64,000 nucleotides of DNA from Alkalihalobacterium alkalinitrilicum (GCF_002019605.1 NZ_KV917368.1:2883517-2947516); one strand, 5' to 3'; positions 1 to 7,717 are shown, numbered from the stretch's first letter. The notes: generated by a model not told the origin, from the letters alone. Numbers and translations: made by a program.

Positions 1-67
1 TATTAATTCCTCCCCCTTGTTATCTTCTCCACACTAATTTTTTTGTATTTTTATAATCTTTAAAACA

Positions 68-96
68 ATTATAACAAACCGCTCAGTCTGTGTCTA
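68..96 (-). promoter_or_regulatory. Promoter with embedded TetR-type palindrome for a gene off the left edge
   Basis: Read on the minus strand there is a TAGACA -35 (91-96), a 17-nt spacer and a perfect TATAAT -10 (68-73). The spacer is filled by a palindrome-like sequence at 74-91 of the AGACTGAGCGGTTT form that many TetR-family operators share. A strong Shine-Dalgarno sequence (AAGGGGGAGG, 9-18) follows, so the start codon lies just outside the window. In B. subtilis the gene divergent from hit is ecsA; whether that holds here cannot be seen. The operator placement implies repression by blocking polymerase. Confidence 0.5.
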
Positions 97-266
97 TATT
101 CTGTATTGTTAATTCTCTTATTTTTCATACTGTTTTACAACAGAGAACTTCACTTTGTTTACTTACTTTTGATTTCCTCCCTTTTTTCAACGTAGTTGCA
201 TCCTAAACTATAAAAAGTTATCCTTAATCTATAGTAAAATATACCAATAGAAAGTGGGGATAATCG

Positions 267-701
267 ATGACCAATTTTGATCCAAACTGTATTTTCTGTA
301 AAATTGTACAGGGAGACATTCCCGCCGCAAAAGTTTATGAAGACGAACATGTTTTAGCTTTTATGGACATTAGTCAAGTTACAAAAGGCCACACACTAGT
401 TATTCCTAAAGTTCATCAGGAGAATATTTTTGAATTAGATGAAGAAGTTGCTTCACATCTATTTTCAGTCGTTCCAAAGATCGCAAACGCTATTAAACAA
501 CAGTTTAAACCCCTAGGACTTAATATCGTCAATAATAATGGAGAAGCTGCTGGACAAACTGTCTTCCATTACCATATTCACCTCATCCCAAGATACGGTG
601 AAGGGGATGGTTTTGGAGCAGTATGGAAAAACAATAGCAGTCAATATACTTTTGAGGAACTACAAAAAATGGCCACTACTATTTCATCTGAAATTAAATA
701 A
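267..701 (+). CDS. hit: HIT-family nucleotide-binding hydrolase
   Basis: The 144-residue protein is a cytosolic histidine-triad hydrolase/transferase, probably splitting nucleoside phosphoramidates or similar nucleotides. The diagnostic H-Y-H-I-H-L triad lies at residues 101-106, with H101, H103 and H105 in the right spacing. A CIFC pair at residues 8-11 is the N-terminal metal-binding Cys pair of bacterial HIT proteins. The length is normal for the family. ATG follows GTGGGGA with good spacing. As in B. subtilis it lies next to serC and is divergent from a gene at the left edge. It has its own terminator and looks monocistronic. Physiological substrate unknown. Confidence 0.93.
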   Translation: MTNFDPNCIFCKIVQGDIPAAKVYEDEHVLAFMDISQVTKGHTLVIPKVHQENIFELDEEVASHLFSVVPKIANAIKQQFKPLGLNIVNNNGEAAGQTVFHYHIHLIPRYGEGDGFGAVWKNNSSQYTFEELQKMATTISSEIK

Positions 702-706
702 GAAAC

Positions 707-740
707 AGAGGCTGAATTGCAAACTTCAGCCTCTTTTCTT
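707..740 (+). terminator. Rho-independent terminator of hit
   Basis: A perfect 10-bp stem (707-716 with 725-734, AGAGGCTGAA/TTCAGCCTCT) with an 8-nt loop is followed by TTTTCTT, six bases after the hit stop codon. Confidence 0.9.
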
Positions 741-920
741 ATTACGAAAGAATGTTTATAAGTATTATTATTGATCAAAATGTTCTATAAACTAGCCATA
801 TTTTCAATAGATGCAAATTTATAAATAATTGAAAAATAATAATAGAATCCCACTCCTTCTCATGATAGTATAGGAGTATTATAAACATTAATGTTTTAAA
901 GAGATAAAGGAGTGAAAGAC

Positions 921-2003
921 TTGGAGAGAGCATACAATTTTAATGCAGGACCTTCTGCATTACCATTAGAAGTTTTAAAGAGAGCACAAGAAGAACTTGT
1001 AAATTTTAAAGAAACAGGTATGTCTGTTATGGAATTGAGTCATCGAAGTAAAGAATATGAAGAAGTTCATGAACGAGCTCAATCCATGTTAAAAGAGCTA
1101 TTACAAATTCCAAACGATTATGAAATCCTCTTCCTTCAAGGTGGTGCTAGTCTTCAATTTGCACAAATTCCAATGAATTTTTTAAAGGAAGGTAAAATCG
1201 GTAATTACGTACTAACGGGCTCATGGTCAGAAAAAGCATTAAAAGAAGCAAAATTAATTGGAGAAACGTTTATTGGAGCTTCGACAAAAGAACAAGGGTA
1301 TTGTTCAATACCAAATGTTGAAGACATTGCCATTAATAAGGATGATGCTTACCTCCATATCACATCGAATAATACGATATATGGTACACAGTGGCATAAG
1401 TACCCTGTTTTTGAAAATACTTCGTTAATTGCTGATATGTCGAGTGACATTTTATGTCGACCTATTCAAGTAAATGATTTTTCATTGATTTATGCTGGAG
1501 CACAAAAAAACTTAGGGCCTTCTGGTGTAACAATTGTTATTGTAAAAAAAGAATTACTTGAAAATTCAAAACAAGATATACCAACTATCTTACGGTACTC
1601 TACTCATTCAGATGCTAATTCACTCTATAATACTCCTCCTACTTTTGCTATTTACATGTTATCAAAAGTTTTAGAGTGGGTAATAGAACAAGGTGGAATT
1701 ACTGCTGTAGAAACGAGAAATGTTGAGAAAGCTAAGTTAATCTATGATGCCATCGATGAAAGCAACGGGTTTTACCGCGGCCATGCGGAAAAAGACAGTC
1801 GCTCCCTTATGAATATTACTTTTAACCTTCAAAGCGACGAATTAAATAAGAAGTTTTTAGCGGAGGCAAAAGCAGCTGGTTTTGTAGGTCTTAACGGACA
1901 CCGTTCTGTAGGTGGTTGTAGAGCTTCAACTTATAATTCTGTTCCCGTTGAAGCTTGTGAGGCACTACGCCAATTCATGATAACTTTCAAAAAAAATCAA
2001 TAA
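921..2003 (+). CDS. serC: Phosphoserine aminotransferase
   Basis: This PLP enzyme converts 3-phosphohydroxypyruvate plus glutamate to phosphoserine in serine biosynthesis and also serves pyridoxal phosphate synthesis. The sequence is clearly SerC: N-terminal NFNAGP, HRSKEY near residue 41, the PLP lysine K196 in GAQKNLGPSG, and a C-terminal GHRSVGGCRAS phosphate-binding segment. The TTG at 921 is chosen because AAAGGAG (906-912) sits 8 nt upstream and the protein then begins MERAYNFNAGP like B. subtilis SerC. The GTG at 912 overlaps the ribosome site. The gene is flanked by terminators. A small inverted repeat (ACTCCT/AGGAGT) lies in the leader near 852-877. Confidence 0.95.
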   Translation: MERAYNFNAGPSALPLEVLKRAQEELVNFKETGMSVMELSHRSKEYEEVHERAQSMLKELLQIPNDYEILFLQGGASLQFAQIPMNFLKEGKIGNYVLTGSWSEKALKEAKLIGETFIGASTKEQGYCSIPNVEDIAINKDDAYLHITSNNTIYGTQWHKYPVFENTSLIADMSSDILCRPIQVNDFSLIYAGAQKNLGPSGVTIVIVKKELLENSKQDIPTILRYSTHSDANSLYNTPPTFAIYMLSKVLEWVIEQGGITAVETRNVEKAKLIYDAIDESNGFYRGHAEKDSRSLMNITFNLQSDELNKKFLAEAKAAGFVGLNGHRSVGGCRASTYNSVPVEACEALRQFMITFKKNQ

Positions 2004-2013
2004 CAATCAATAA

Positions 2014-2045
2014 AAGCACCTTCCAAAAGTGGAGGTGCTTTGTTA
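2014..2045. terminator. Bidirectional terminator between serC and a convergent small gene
   Basis: The arms AAGCACC (2014-2020) and GGTGCTT (2034-2040) enclose a further short pairing. T-rich sequence lies on the right and A-rich sequence on the left, so it can serve serC and the convergent gene ending at 2051. Confidence 0.8.
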
Positions 2046-2050
2046 AAAAT

Positions 2051-2248
2051 TTAATAATAAATAATCATTAACCATATGGCAACCCCAAAAAGGAAGACCG
2101 ATGAGACACCCATCTTTAATCCATATCGTCTCCACTTTTTCCTTTCATCGTTATCTTGGGCTCGCTCAACGGTTCTTAACAAAGTGTAGCCCGTACTAAA
2201 AAGTAACAGTACCGCACATGCAAAGAAAGCAAAAATTAATCCACTCAT
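2051..2248 (-). CDS. Small two-helix membrane protein, unknown function
   Basis: The 65-residue protein has an N-terminal membrane segment (about residues 3-23), a charged loop (ERAQDNDERKKWRR, about 28-41) and a second membrane segment (about 47-64). It starts at ATG behind a consensus AAAGGAGG, so it is very likely translated. It stands alone, convergent with serC and divergent from yhaH. I do not recognise the family. The Arg/Lys-rich loop between two helices suggests a hairpin topology with the loop inside. Confidence 0.7.
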   Translation of the reverse strand: MSGLIFAFFACAVLLLFSTGYTLLRTVERAQDNDERKKWRRYGLKMGVSSVFLFGVAIWLMIIYY

Positions 2249-2376
2249 TGTAAGCCTCCTTTAAAGTTATCAATTAGGCTTTTAATGTAAGTAAAAAAAT
2301 TTTGTATTTTAACTATTATATGTCGGCAAATTGCATAGTTTACTAATTTTTTTATCGAATGATGGGGGAATAAAAA

Positions 2377-2721
2377 ATGAAGATCAAGTCGTTTTTATGT
2401 GGAATTATTACTGGTGGTGCCATTGCAGGTATCACAACACTTTTAGTAACACCTAGATCTGGCCAAGAGGTTCAAGCTTAACTTATCGACTCAGTTAATA
2501 AAATTAAACAAAATGTCAATGAAACGAAAGAACAAAGTATTTCACTTAAAAATCAGTTTTCTGAAACAGCAAGAATAAGTAAGGAAGCCATCGAAATTGT
2601 TTCTAAAGAAGTGAAGGATTCAGTCGAAGATTGGAGACATGAAGTCGAACCTGCTTTAAAACAACTTCAAAAAGAAATTGATAACTTACAAGAAACCATT
2701 GAAAAAGGACAACGACCGTAA
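2377..2721 (+). pseudogene. yhaH: YhaH-like YtxH-domain protein with in-frame stop
   Basis: A reading frame of 114 codons opens with ATG behind GGGGGAA. It encodes an N-terminal membrane anchor with the Gly/Ala-rich YtxH pattern followed by TPRSGQEVQA, but codon 35 is TAA (2479-2481). The same frame then continues open for about 80 codons of coiled-coil-like sequence (IDSVNKIKQNVNETKEQS and onward) to TAA at 2719-2721. Apart from that one codon the frame is intact, so a single AAA-to-TAA or CAA-to-TAA change would explain it. The position before scoC matches B. subtilis yhaH. Either it is a recent nonsense mutant, the stop is read through, or the base is a sequencing error. Confidence 0.8.
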
Positions 2722-2877
2722 CTATTTCGCAAAAAGTTAATCGTCTGATTGAATAATCATTCATAAAAATATCGAATTTTTTGAAAAAATATAAAATTTC
2801 TCTTTATTAATATACAATTTATTGTCATAATATAAAGAAAATATAGTAAAAAAATTTTTTAGTAATGGGGGAGAACA

Positions 2878-3450
2878 ATGGACCATAACGTACCTTACTC
2901 TATTAAGCAGTCGATAATGTTCAGCCACAAGGTTGCTCAGCTAAGTAAGGCTTTGTGGAAGTCTGTTGAAAAAGATTGGCAGTCATGGATTAAACCGTTC
3001 GATTTAAACATTAACGAACATCATATCTTATGGATTGCCTATCACTTAGAGGGGGCTTCAATCTCTGATATAGCGAAATTTGGAGTGATGCATGTTTCAA
3101 CAGCCTTCAACTTTTCCAAAAAGCTTGAGGAACGGGGTTTATTAACATTCTCGAAAAAAGAAAATGATAAAAGAAATACGTATGTGTATTTAACACCAGC
3201 AGGGGAAGAACTTTTACTGAAGACGTTAGAATGCTATAACCCAGGAACTTACAGTATTTATGGTGGCGCACTACCTATCAAAGATTTGTATGGTAAATTT
3301 CCTGAGTTTTCTGAGATCATGAGTATCGTTCGCCATATATATGGTCCTGATTTTATGGATATTTTCGAAAAAACTCTTGATAAGTTTGAACATGAGTTTA
3401 CAGATGAAGATGGAGTATTGAAGCCTCAGCAACCTGCGGAAACTAGATAA
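2878..3450 (+). CDS. scoC: Transition-state regulator ScoC/Hpr, MarR family
   Basis: The 190-residue protein is a winged-helix DNA-binding repressor that in B. subtilis controls extracellular protease, oligopeptide uptake and sporulation genes. The MarR helix-turn-helix spans roughly residues 55-110 ([26 protein letters not shown]) and the wing follows ([14 protein letters not shown]). The C-terminal extension is typical of Hpr rather than generic MarR proteins. Start is ATG after GGGGGAG. A long A/T-rich leader precedes it. A dispersed repeat begins exactly at the stop codon. Confidence 0.93.
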   Translation: MDHNVPYSIKQSIMFSHKVAQLSKALWKSVEKDWQSWIKPFDLNINEHHILWIAYHLEGASISDIAKFGVMHVSTAFNFSKKLEERGLLTFSKKENDKRNTYVYLTPAGEELLLKTLECYNPGTYSIYGGALPIKDLYGKFPEFSEIMSIVRHIYGPDFMDIFEKTLDKFEHEFTDEDGVLKPQQPAETR

Positions 3451-3558
3451 AGTGAAGCTTCCATCAGTGAGGGTTTTCTTCTACCCCCACTTCAAGACTT
3501 TGAGCAATTAAAGAAATCTTGAAGTGAGGGTATTACTGCCAGTTGTTGTGGGGGGGAA
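3446..3558 (+). repeat. Dispersed structured repeat, shortened copy A
   Basis: The block starting GATAAAGTGAAGCTTCCATC and ending near ACTGCCAGTTGTTGTGGG matches the two ends of the longer copies at 33,216-33,432 and 59,158-59,366. About 100 nt of the middle are missing. What remains folds into a strong hairpin (CCCCACTTCAAGA with TCTTGAAGTGAGGG). The first bases of the repeat supply the TAA stop of scoC. It may act as a 3' stabiliser or terminator. Confidence 0.75.
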
Positions 3559-3565
3559 TGAAGTC

Positions 3566-3931
3566 CTAAGTACTTTTTGACTCCTTTTCAATCCTGTTTA
3601 TGGCTCTTAGCAAAACTTCTACTAATTCTGTATACAAGTCTTGTGCTTTTAAAGATTTTAATGTTTCATCTAGTGGTAATTTTTCTGGAAGCATTCCAAC
3701 AAAATGTACGAGTAGCGGTGTATGATGGACAAAACCCAGTTCACACTGCTCCTCGTATTCTTTTTGCAGTTCTTGACATAATAACAGTACTTGCTCAACT
3801 TCGAGTTCTGATAAGTCATTTTCAAGTGCTAATGCATAGAACGGATAAGCCTCTCTATCGACCATTTTTAATAACAACCTATGTTGAAATTGCAACCTTT
3901 TTAAATACTCCTCATCATACACCTTCACCAC
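3566..3931 (-). CDS. yhaI: YhaI-like DUF1878 protein
   Basis: The protein of about 121 residues is helical and soluble, and resembles B. subtilis YhaI (DUF1878), which also neighbours hpr. Shared features are the central PFYALALENDLSE-type segment (about residues 30-43), the GFVHHTPLL region and the C-terminal LYTELVEVLL helix. Function unknown. The start is one of two adjacent GTG codons (3931 or 3928); GAGGGAG fits 3928 slightly better. No terminator of its own is obvious except the structured repeat immediately downstream. Confidence 0.8.
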   Translation of the reverse strand: MVKVYDEEYLKRLQFQHRLLLKMVDREAYPFYALALENDLSELEVEQVLLLCQELQKEYEEQCELGFVHHTPLLVHFVGMLPEKLPLDETLKSLKAQDLYTELVEVLLRAINRIEKESKST

Positions 3932-4053
3932 CTACTCCCTCACCTTCCCAATTGTCAATAAAGAAAGAATATTTAATATTTTTGTCATACCTATTGATTT
4001 TCTAGCAAAATCGTCGTAAATTATTCAAATAGATTAAGGAGGTGCAATTCACC

Positions 4054-4596
4054 TTGTTTTGCTGGAAATCTGTTAATATTACTCGTGAATTTGGTAACAC
4101 TCGATTAAAAATCGTATCCATTACTTCTGCTATTTTATTTTTTCTTATTTATTATTTGTTTTTAAGTTCATTTATTGACGTCACTAACGTTAATCAATAC
4201 GGGGTGCTCTCATTTATCATTGGACTATTTTTAGTTCCTCTGATACATAAGCTGTTACATTGTGTACCGATTTGGCTTTGTGGTAAAAAGGCTAAATTAA
4301 CTATAAAAAAGAGAAAGTTCATGCCGATTTTATTTTGCTTCATTCCTAATACTATTTCAAAAAGACTTTGTATTACAGCATCTTTATTTCCTTTAATCAT
4401 GATCACGACGATCACAACGATTGGTTCGATTGTATCACCAGAACATCTTCCTTATTTTGTTATTTATTCGGCAATTAACTTTGGACTAAGTATTTATGAT
4501 ATTATTTATGTAAATTACTTAATCAGAGCTCCCAAATCATCTTTTATTGAAGACCACTATGATGAGTTTCACATATTACTGAACAGAGCAAGCTAA
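4054..4596 (+). CDS. DUF3267-type multi-pass membrane protein (zincin-like, motif degenerate)
   Basis: The 180-residue protein has about four membrane segments (roughly residues 22-42, 52-70, 105-122, 128-150) and begins MFCWKSVNITREFG, the usual opening of DUF3267 proteins of Bacillus. The family is regarded as putative zincin peptidases. Here the expected HExxH on the second helix reads HKLLH (about residue 66), keeping both histidines but not the glutamate, so catalysis is doubtful. TTG at 4054 is preferred because the GTG at 4042 lies inside the AAGGAGGT ribosome site (4036-4043). Function unknown. Confidence 0.65.
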   Translation: MFCWKSVNITREFGNTRLKIVSITSAILFFLIYYLFLSSFIDVTNVNQYGVLSFIIGLFLVPLIHKLLHCVPIWLCGKKAKLTIKKRKFMPILFCFIPNTISKRLCITASLFPLIMITTITTIGSIVSPEHLPYFVIYSAINFGLSIYDIIYVNYLIRAPKSSFIEDHYDEFHILLNRAS

Positions 4597-4604
4597 GTTG
4601 TTTG

Positions 4605-4648
4605 AGGCTGACTCGTAAGATTGTTTACATCCTTTATTGAGTCAGCCT
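4605..4648. terminator. Hairpin between convergent genes
   Basis: A perfect 10-bp stem AGGCTGACTC (4605-4614) / GAGTCAGCCT (4639-4648) with a 24-nt loop lies between two convergent genes. The T-tract is weak, so efficiency is uncertain. Confidence 0.55.
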
Positions 4649-4653
4649 ATAGT

Positions 4654-5241
4654 TTAGTGTACTTTCATTCGTAGTTCAATCTCATTATTAAGTAAATCAA
4701 ATCGTTCAAAGTAGAATGAAAGATTTTCATCTTCTATAATCTCTGACATAATGACATGTACAATTTGTTCGGCAGAATATACATTTACATACGGTGGAAA
4801 AGAAAGATAATCATTTAACAATTGAAGTACGATATGCTGTGGCAATTGAAATTGTCCCATCGATATTGTCGAAATGTGTAACAATAAATCCCCGTTAGGA
4901 GCAACTTCAGGAACCATGTTCACTTGAACTCCCATATTCGTAGATAGTACCGGAATCGTAGTTTCAAATTCAATTTGTTCATCTGTTAACACAACACCGT
5001 AATTAACAACTTGGTTTGGATTTTCATTAAGCTTTAGCGCGAGAAGTTGATTTAATTCATCCCTTGTTGTTTTAATTGTAAAATGAGCTTCAGGTTTGAA
5101 ATCATCAATCAATAAGCTTTCTTCGTTATCTCTTGGTTGAAATAATGTGAAGAGTGAAATTAGAGCAGTAATAATAATAATACCATTAATACTTGCCAAA
5201 ACAAAAAAACTTACTTTCCAATTAATTACTTTTTTCTTCAA
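4654..5241 (-). CDS. YpmS-like (DUF2140) membrane-anchored protein
   Basis: The roughly 195-residue protein has one N-terminal membrane anchor (about residues 8-32) and an extracytoplasmic domain with the alternating hydrophobic pattern of YpmS/DUF2140 proteins (FTIKTTRDELNQLL, IEFETTIPVLS, YVNVYSAEQ). The function of the family is not established. TTG at 5241 is favoured because GGGTGGTG precedes it and the product then begins MKKKVINWKVSFF like YpmS. A longer frame from GTG 5301 lacks a ribosome site. It is convergent with the DUF3267 gene and divergent from a small membrane gene. Confidence 0.7.
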   Translation of the reverse strand: MKKKVINWKVSFFVLASINGIIIITALISLFTLFQPRDNEESLLIDDFKPEAHFTIKTTRDELNQLLALKLNENPNQVVNYGVVLTDEQIEFETTIPVLSTNMGVQVNMVPEVAPNGDLLLHISTISMGQFQLPQHIVLQLLNDYLSFPPYVNVYSAEQIVHVIMSEIIEDENLSFYFERFDLLNNEIELRMKVH

Positions 5242-5383
5242 ACTACACCACCCTACCTTCGTGGAACTATAGAACTTCAAGCTAACAACTATCTTTTTCA
5301 CTCATCTTTTGTTAAAGTAATTTTATAAGAATATGCTATCTTACGTCTATCTTATTTTTACTAAATATATTGGAGGCTCATTC

Positions 5384-5563
5384 ATGCTTTTTATATTTGC
5401 TATATTTGCCTTATTTATCCTTTTTATTTTTAATTCTATGACGAATGCTTTATGTATGCAAAAAGAAATTCCCGAAGAAAGACAACCTATTGTCTTTCGT
5501 ACGATAAATGTATTAATTACCATTTTATTAACATCAACATATGTAAAGATACTGTTTACCTAA
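5384..5563 (+). CDS. Small two-helix membrane protein, unknown function
   Basis: The 59-residue protein consists of two hydrophobic helices (about residues 1-17 and 40-55) separated by a polar stretch (QKEIPEERQP). TTGGAGG stands 8 nt before the ATG, supporting translation. No family recognised. A partial copy of a hairpin repeat starts immediately after the stop codon. Confidence 0.6.
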   Translation: MLFIFAIFALFILFIFNSMTNALCMQKEIPEERQPIVFRTINVLITILLTSTYVKILFT

Positions 5564-5567
5564 ATAG

Positions 5568-5640
5568 AAAAGTGATAGGCGTTTGCTTAGCCCCGATCAG
5601 TAAATGTTCTGGAAGAGAAAGCCGCCTGAAACAAAAGAAT
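5568..5640 (+). repeat. Degenerate partial copy of the 124-bp hairpin repeat
   Basis: The stretch containing TTAGCCCCGATCAGTAAATG and TTCTGGAAGAG is a diverged left half of the tandem units at 19,255-19,508 (GCCCCGACTAGCAAATGTTC). The right half is missing. It begins within a few bases of the preceding stop codon. Confidence 0.55.
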
Positions 5641-5649
5641 AGAAAGTGA

Positions 5650-5685
5650 AAAGGATGAGGCTGGTCGCCTCATCCTTTTTTGTTT
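5650..5685 (+). terminator. Rho-independent terminator
   Basis: A perfect 12-bp stem (5650-5661 with 5667-5678, AAAGGATGAGGC/GCCTCATCCTTT), 5-nt loop and T-tract. It ends the small membrane-protein transcript and lies against the convergent YjcZ gene. Confidence 0.88.
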
Positions 5686-5690
5686 ACTTA

Positions 5691-5786
5691 TTAGTAACCG
5701 CCGTATCCCCAGCTAGCTCCGATGATTACTAACAAGATGAATAAAACAACAAGTAACGCAAATCCACCAGTGTGTCCGTGTGACAT
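5691..5786 (-). CDS. YjcZ-family miniprotein 1
   Basis: A 31-residue peptide begins MSHGHTGGFALLVVLFILLV and ends GASWGYGGY. This is the short Gly-rich head, single hydrophobic helix and aromatic/Gly tail of the 'sporulation protein YjcZ' family. The ribosome site is AAAGGAGG. In B. subtilis such peptides are membrane- or spore-associated; their role is unclear. Two related genes lie at 5906-5989 and 7114-7212. Confidence 0.85.
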   Translation of the reverse strand: MSHGHTGGFALLVVLFILLVIIGASWGYGGY

Positions 5787-5905
5787 AATACATCCTCCTT
5801 TAAATGATTTTAGGATTTAAATAGGCTTTCTTATTCAACTAAAGATGCACCTGTTGATCCAATTAACTAGAAGTTAATGACTGAGGGTTGTTAACGGCAT
5901 TCTTC

Positions 5906-5989
5906 TTAGTACCAAGATGCACCAACGATGATTAATAAGATGAACAACACCACAATTAACGCGAAGCCACCGTAATATGCGTGAGACAT
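5906..5989 (-). CDS. YjcZ-family miniprotein 2
   Basis: A 27-residue peptide begins MSHAYYGGFALIVVLFILLI and ends IVGASWY. It is a close paralogue of the gene at 5691-5786 and probably arose by local duplication. The ribosome site GAGGAGGTG is strong. A single hydrophobic helix fills most of the peptide. Confidence 0.85.
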   Translation of the reverse strand: MSHAYYGGFALIVVLFILLIIVGASWY

Positions 5990-6097
5990 CTATAACACCT
6001 CCTCATTGCTTCGTTACCTTATCCTATGCATAAATCGTCTGAATGTACTGGGCAAATGCCCCAATTGTGTTAAACGATGAAGGCGACCTAATCATTT

Positions 6098-6126
6098 TTT
6101 CATTTCAATAAAGTTTATGTTATAGT
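6098..6126 (+). promoter_or_regulatory. Predicted sigma-A promoter of prsA
   Basis: TTTCAT (6098-6103), 17-nt spacer, TATAGT (6121-6126), about 55 nt before the prsA start. No competing gene lies in between. Confidence 0.5.
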
Positions 6127-6181
6127 AGAGAATGTGCATGAAAATGGTGAAAACTTATTCGGTTGAGGAGTGGACAGGTAT

Positions 6182-6988
6182 ATGAAAAAAAGCATTATCG
6201 CGCTTAGTTTAACTGGTGCGTTATTATTAGGAGCTTGTGCTAATAACGATACACAAGGTGGAGCGATCGTTGAAGGAACAAATGTTACAGTAACGGAGGA
6301 AGAATTCCTTCAAGAATTAAAAGCTAGACATGGTGATGATTTATTAAAAGAAATGGTTGAAAGACAAATTTTGAATCATGTTATTACCGCTGCAGACATT
6401 GATTCAGCTAAAGTGGAAGAAGAAGTAAATACCTTTAAGGCAGAATTCGGAGTCGAAACAGATGAAGAATTACTTCAAATCCTTCAAATGCAATTTGGAT
6501 TACCTGTTGAATCTATTGAGGAATTTAAAGATCAATATATAATCTCGAATCTTGCCATTCAAAGTTTAATGACACAAGATATCGATGAAGCTGATATGGA
6601 AAATATCGATGAATCCCAAATTGAAGTCGAGGCTAGTCATATTCTAGTTGAAGATGAGGAAACAGCTAACGAAGTTCTTGACAAAATTAATGCTGGTGAA
6701 GATTTTGAGGAACTTGCAACTGAATATTCAACTGATACAGGTTCGGCTCAAAGAGGTGGTCAACTGGGCTACTTTGGACAAGGAAGAATGGTTCCTGAAT
6801 TTGAAGAAACTGCCTTCAACCTAGAAATTGGTGAAGTTAGTGATCTTGTTGAATCCGAATTCGGTTACCATATTATAAAAGTTACGAATAAGCGTGTCAT
6901 TGTTAAATCGTATGAGGAAGTAATGGACGAGTTATACAATGAAGCAAGTATAAAAGTAAATGATCCACAATTTAAAGACCTATTTTAA
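6182..6988 (+). CDS. prsA: Foldase lipoprotein PrsA (parvulin peptidyl-prolyl isomerase)
   Basis: The 268-residue extracytoplasmic lipoprotein helps exported proteins fold after Sec translocation. A lipoprotein signal peptide ends in the lipobox LGAC with C19 as the lipidated residue. An N-terminal helical region (about 25-130) follows, and the parvulin domain spans about 135-230 (ASHILVEDEETANEV, GGQLGYFGQGRMVPEFE, FGYHIIKV). ATG 6182 is used with TTGAGGAG upstream; the in-frame GTG at 6170 abuts the ribosome site. It is monocistronic, and the CssRS-like secretion stress system is encoded nearby. Confidence 0.95.
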   Translation: MKKSIIALSLTGALLLGACANNDTQGGAIVEGTNVTVTEEEFLQELKARHGDDLLKEMVERQILNHVITAADIDSAKVEEEVNTFKAEFGVETDEELLQILQMQFGLPVESIEEFKDQYIISNLAIQSLMTQDIDEADMENIDESQIEVEASHILVEDEETANEVLDKINAGEDFEELATEYSTDTGSAQRGGQLGYFGQGRMVPEFEETAFNLEIGEVSDLVESEFGYHIIKVTNKRVIVKSYEEVMDELYNEASIKVNDPQFKDLF

Positions 6989-6995
6989 ATATCCT

Positions 6996-7028
6996 ACAGG
7001 TGAAACGATTGTTTCACCTGTTTTTTTA
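6996..7028 (+). terminator. Rho-independent terminator of prsA
   Basis: An 11-bp stem ACAGGTGAAAC/GTTTCACCTGT (6996-7006, 7011-7021) with a 4-nt loop and a run of T. Confidence 0.92.
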
Positions 7029-7113
7029 TTTCCACATTCGCCTAGAACAACTTCGAATATATTGCATAGGTTATTGTATAGATATTAAAAAAGTCAGTGA
7101 AAGGATGATATAA

Positions 7114-7212
7114 ATGTCTAAAGTTCCAACTCCAAAGCCAGCATTTGGAGGGTTCACATTAATCGTTGTATTGTTCATTTTATTAGTGATTGTCGGTGCG
7201 ACATACTGCTAA
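7114..7212 (+). CDS. YjcZ-family miniprotein 3
   Basis: A 32-residue peptide, MSKVPTPKPAFGGFTLIVVL then FILLVIVGATYC, has the YjcZ core (GGF, hydrophobic helix, VGA) but a Pro-rich head and a terminal Cys. The ribosome site AAAGGATGA precedes ATG. It lies between prsA and yhaL and is the third such gene within 1.6 kb. Confidence 0.78.
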   Translation: MSKVPTPKPAFGGFTLIVVLFILLVIVGATYC

Positions 7213-7236
7213 TCGCTACAGATTAGAATAAAAAAG

Positions 7237-7266
7237 AGAGCCATAGGTGAAATCACTTATGGCTCT
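7237..7266. terminator. Bidirectional terminator overlapping the yhaL stop
   Basis: A 9-bp stem AGAGCCATA/TATGGCTCT (7237-7245, 7258-7266). The minus-strand T-run (7230-7235) serves yhaL, and the same hairpin can stop the YjcZ transcript. Confidence 0.7.
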
Positions 7267-7538
7267 TCTCTCAATCTTTTTCTTTTTTCACGGTCTTCTT
7301 CGATGCGTTCCATAAACACTTGACCTTCTTTTTCAATAAATTCTTCATCAATTTTTTTATCTTCTACGGAATGTTTCATAAAATAATAGGCACTAACAAA
7401 AATTCCTAACACGACAAAATACATCCACCACGGGTCCACATTCAATAGCACAACTGAATTAAAGTCAAGTCCAGATACAAAGAAAAGTAAAAGACCGATA
7501 CATAAGAGGACTATCATTTGTATTTGCTTATTTTTCAT
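7257..7538 (-). CDS. yhaL: Sporulation YhaL-family protein
   Basis: The 93-residue protein has two N-terminal hydrophobic helices (about 8-30 and 38-55). The conserved YhaL tail follows, with PWWMYFVVLGIFVSAYYFMK and then DEEFIEKEGQVFMERIEEDR. B. subtilis YhaL is sporulation-associated and sits beside prsA, as here. This copy is longer at the N terminus, with one extra membrane segment. Molecular role unknown. Confidence 0.82.
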   Translation of the reverse strand: MKNKQIQMIVLLCIGLLLFFVSGLDFNSVVLLNVDPWWMYFVVLGIFVSAYYFMKHSVEDKKIDEEFIEKEGQVFMERIEEDREKRKRLREEP

Positions 7539-7717
7539 GTAAATCTCCCTTCCTAAAACAGTTCTTTCTACTAATCTATGCTTGTCTTTTTTTTGTATGT
7601 CTAATTTACTGTTTGGAAAAGAGATTTTATTTATGATATTTTTACCAGTCTTAAAGGAAGTAATACGACTATTTATATCTATATTTTGTTTTCTACCAGT
7701 TCATGTACAATAAAAAA

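Noticed and set aside
159-350. Minus-strand 63-codon frame overlapping the hit start
   Set aside because: It overlaps the strongly supported hit gene and its promoter region and lacks a ribosome site.
3577-4005. Long plus-strand reading frame opposite yhaI
   Set aside because: It is antisense to a recognisable conserved gene, has no ribosome site and shows no protein-like pattern.
6170-6181. GTG 6170 as the prsA start
   Set aside because: It overlaps the ribosome site and would put charged residues before a normal lipoprotein signal peptide; ATG 6182 fits.
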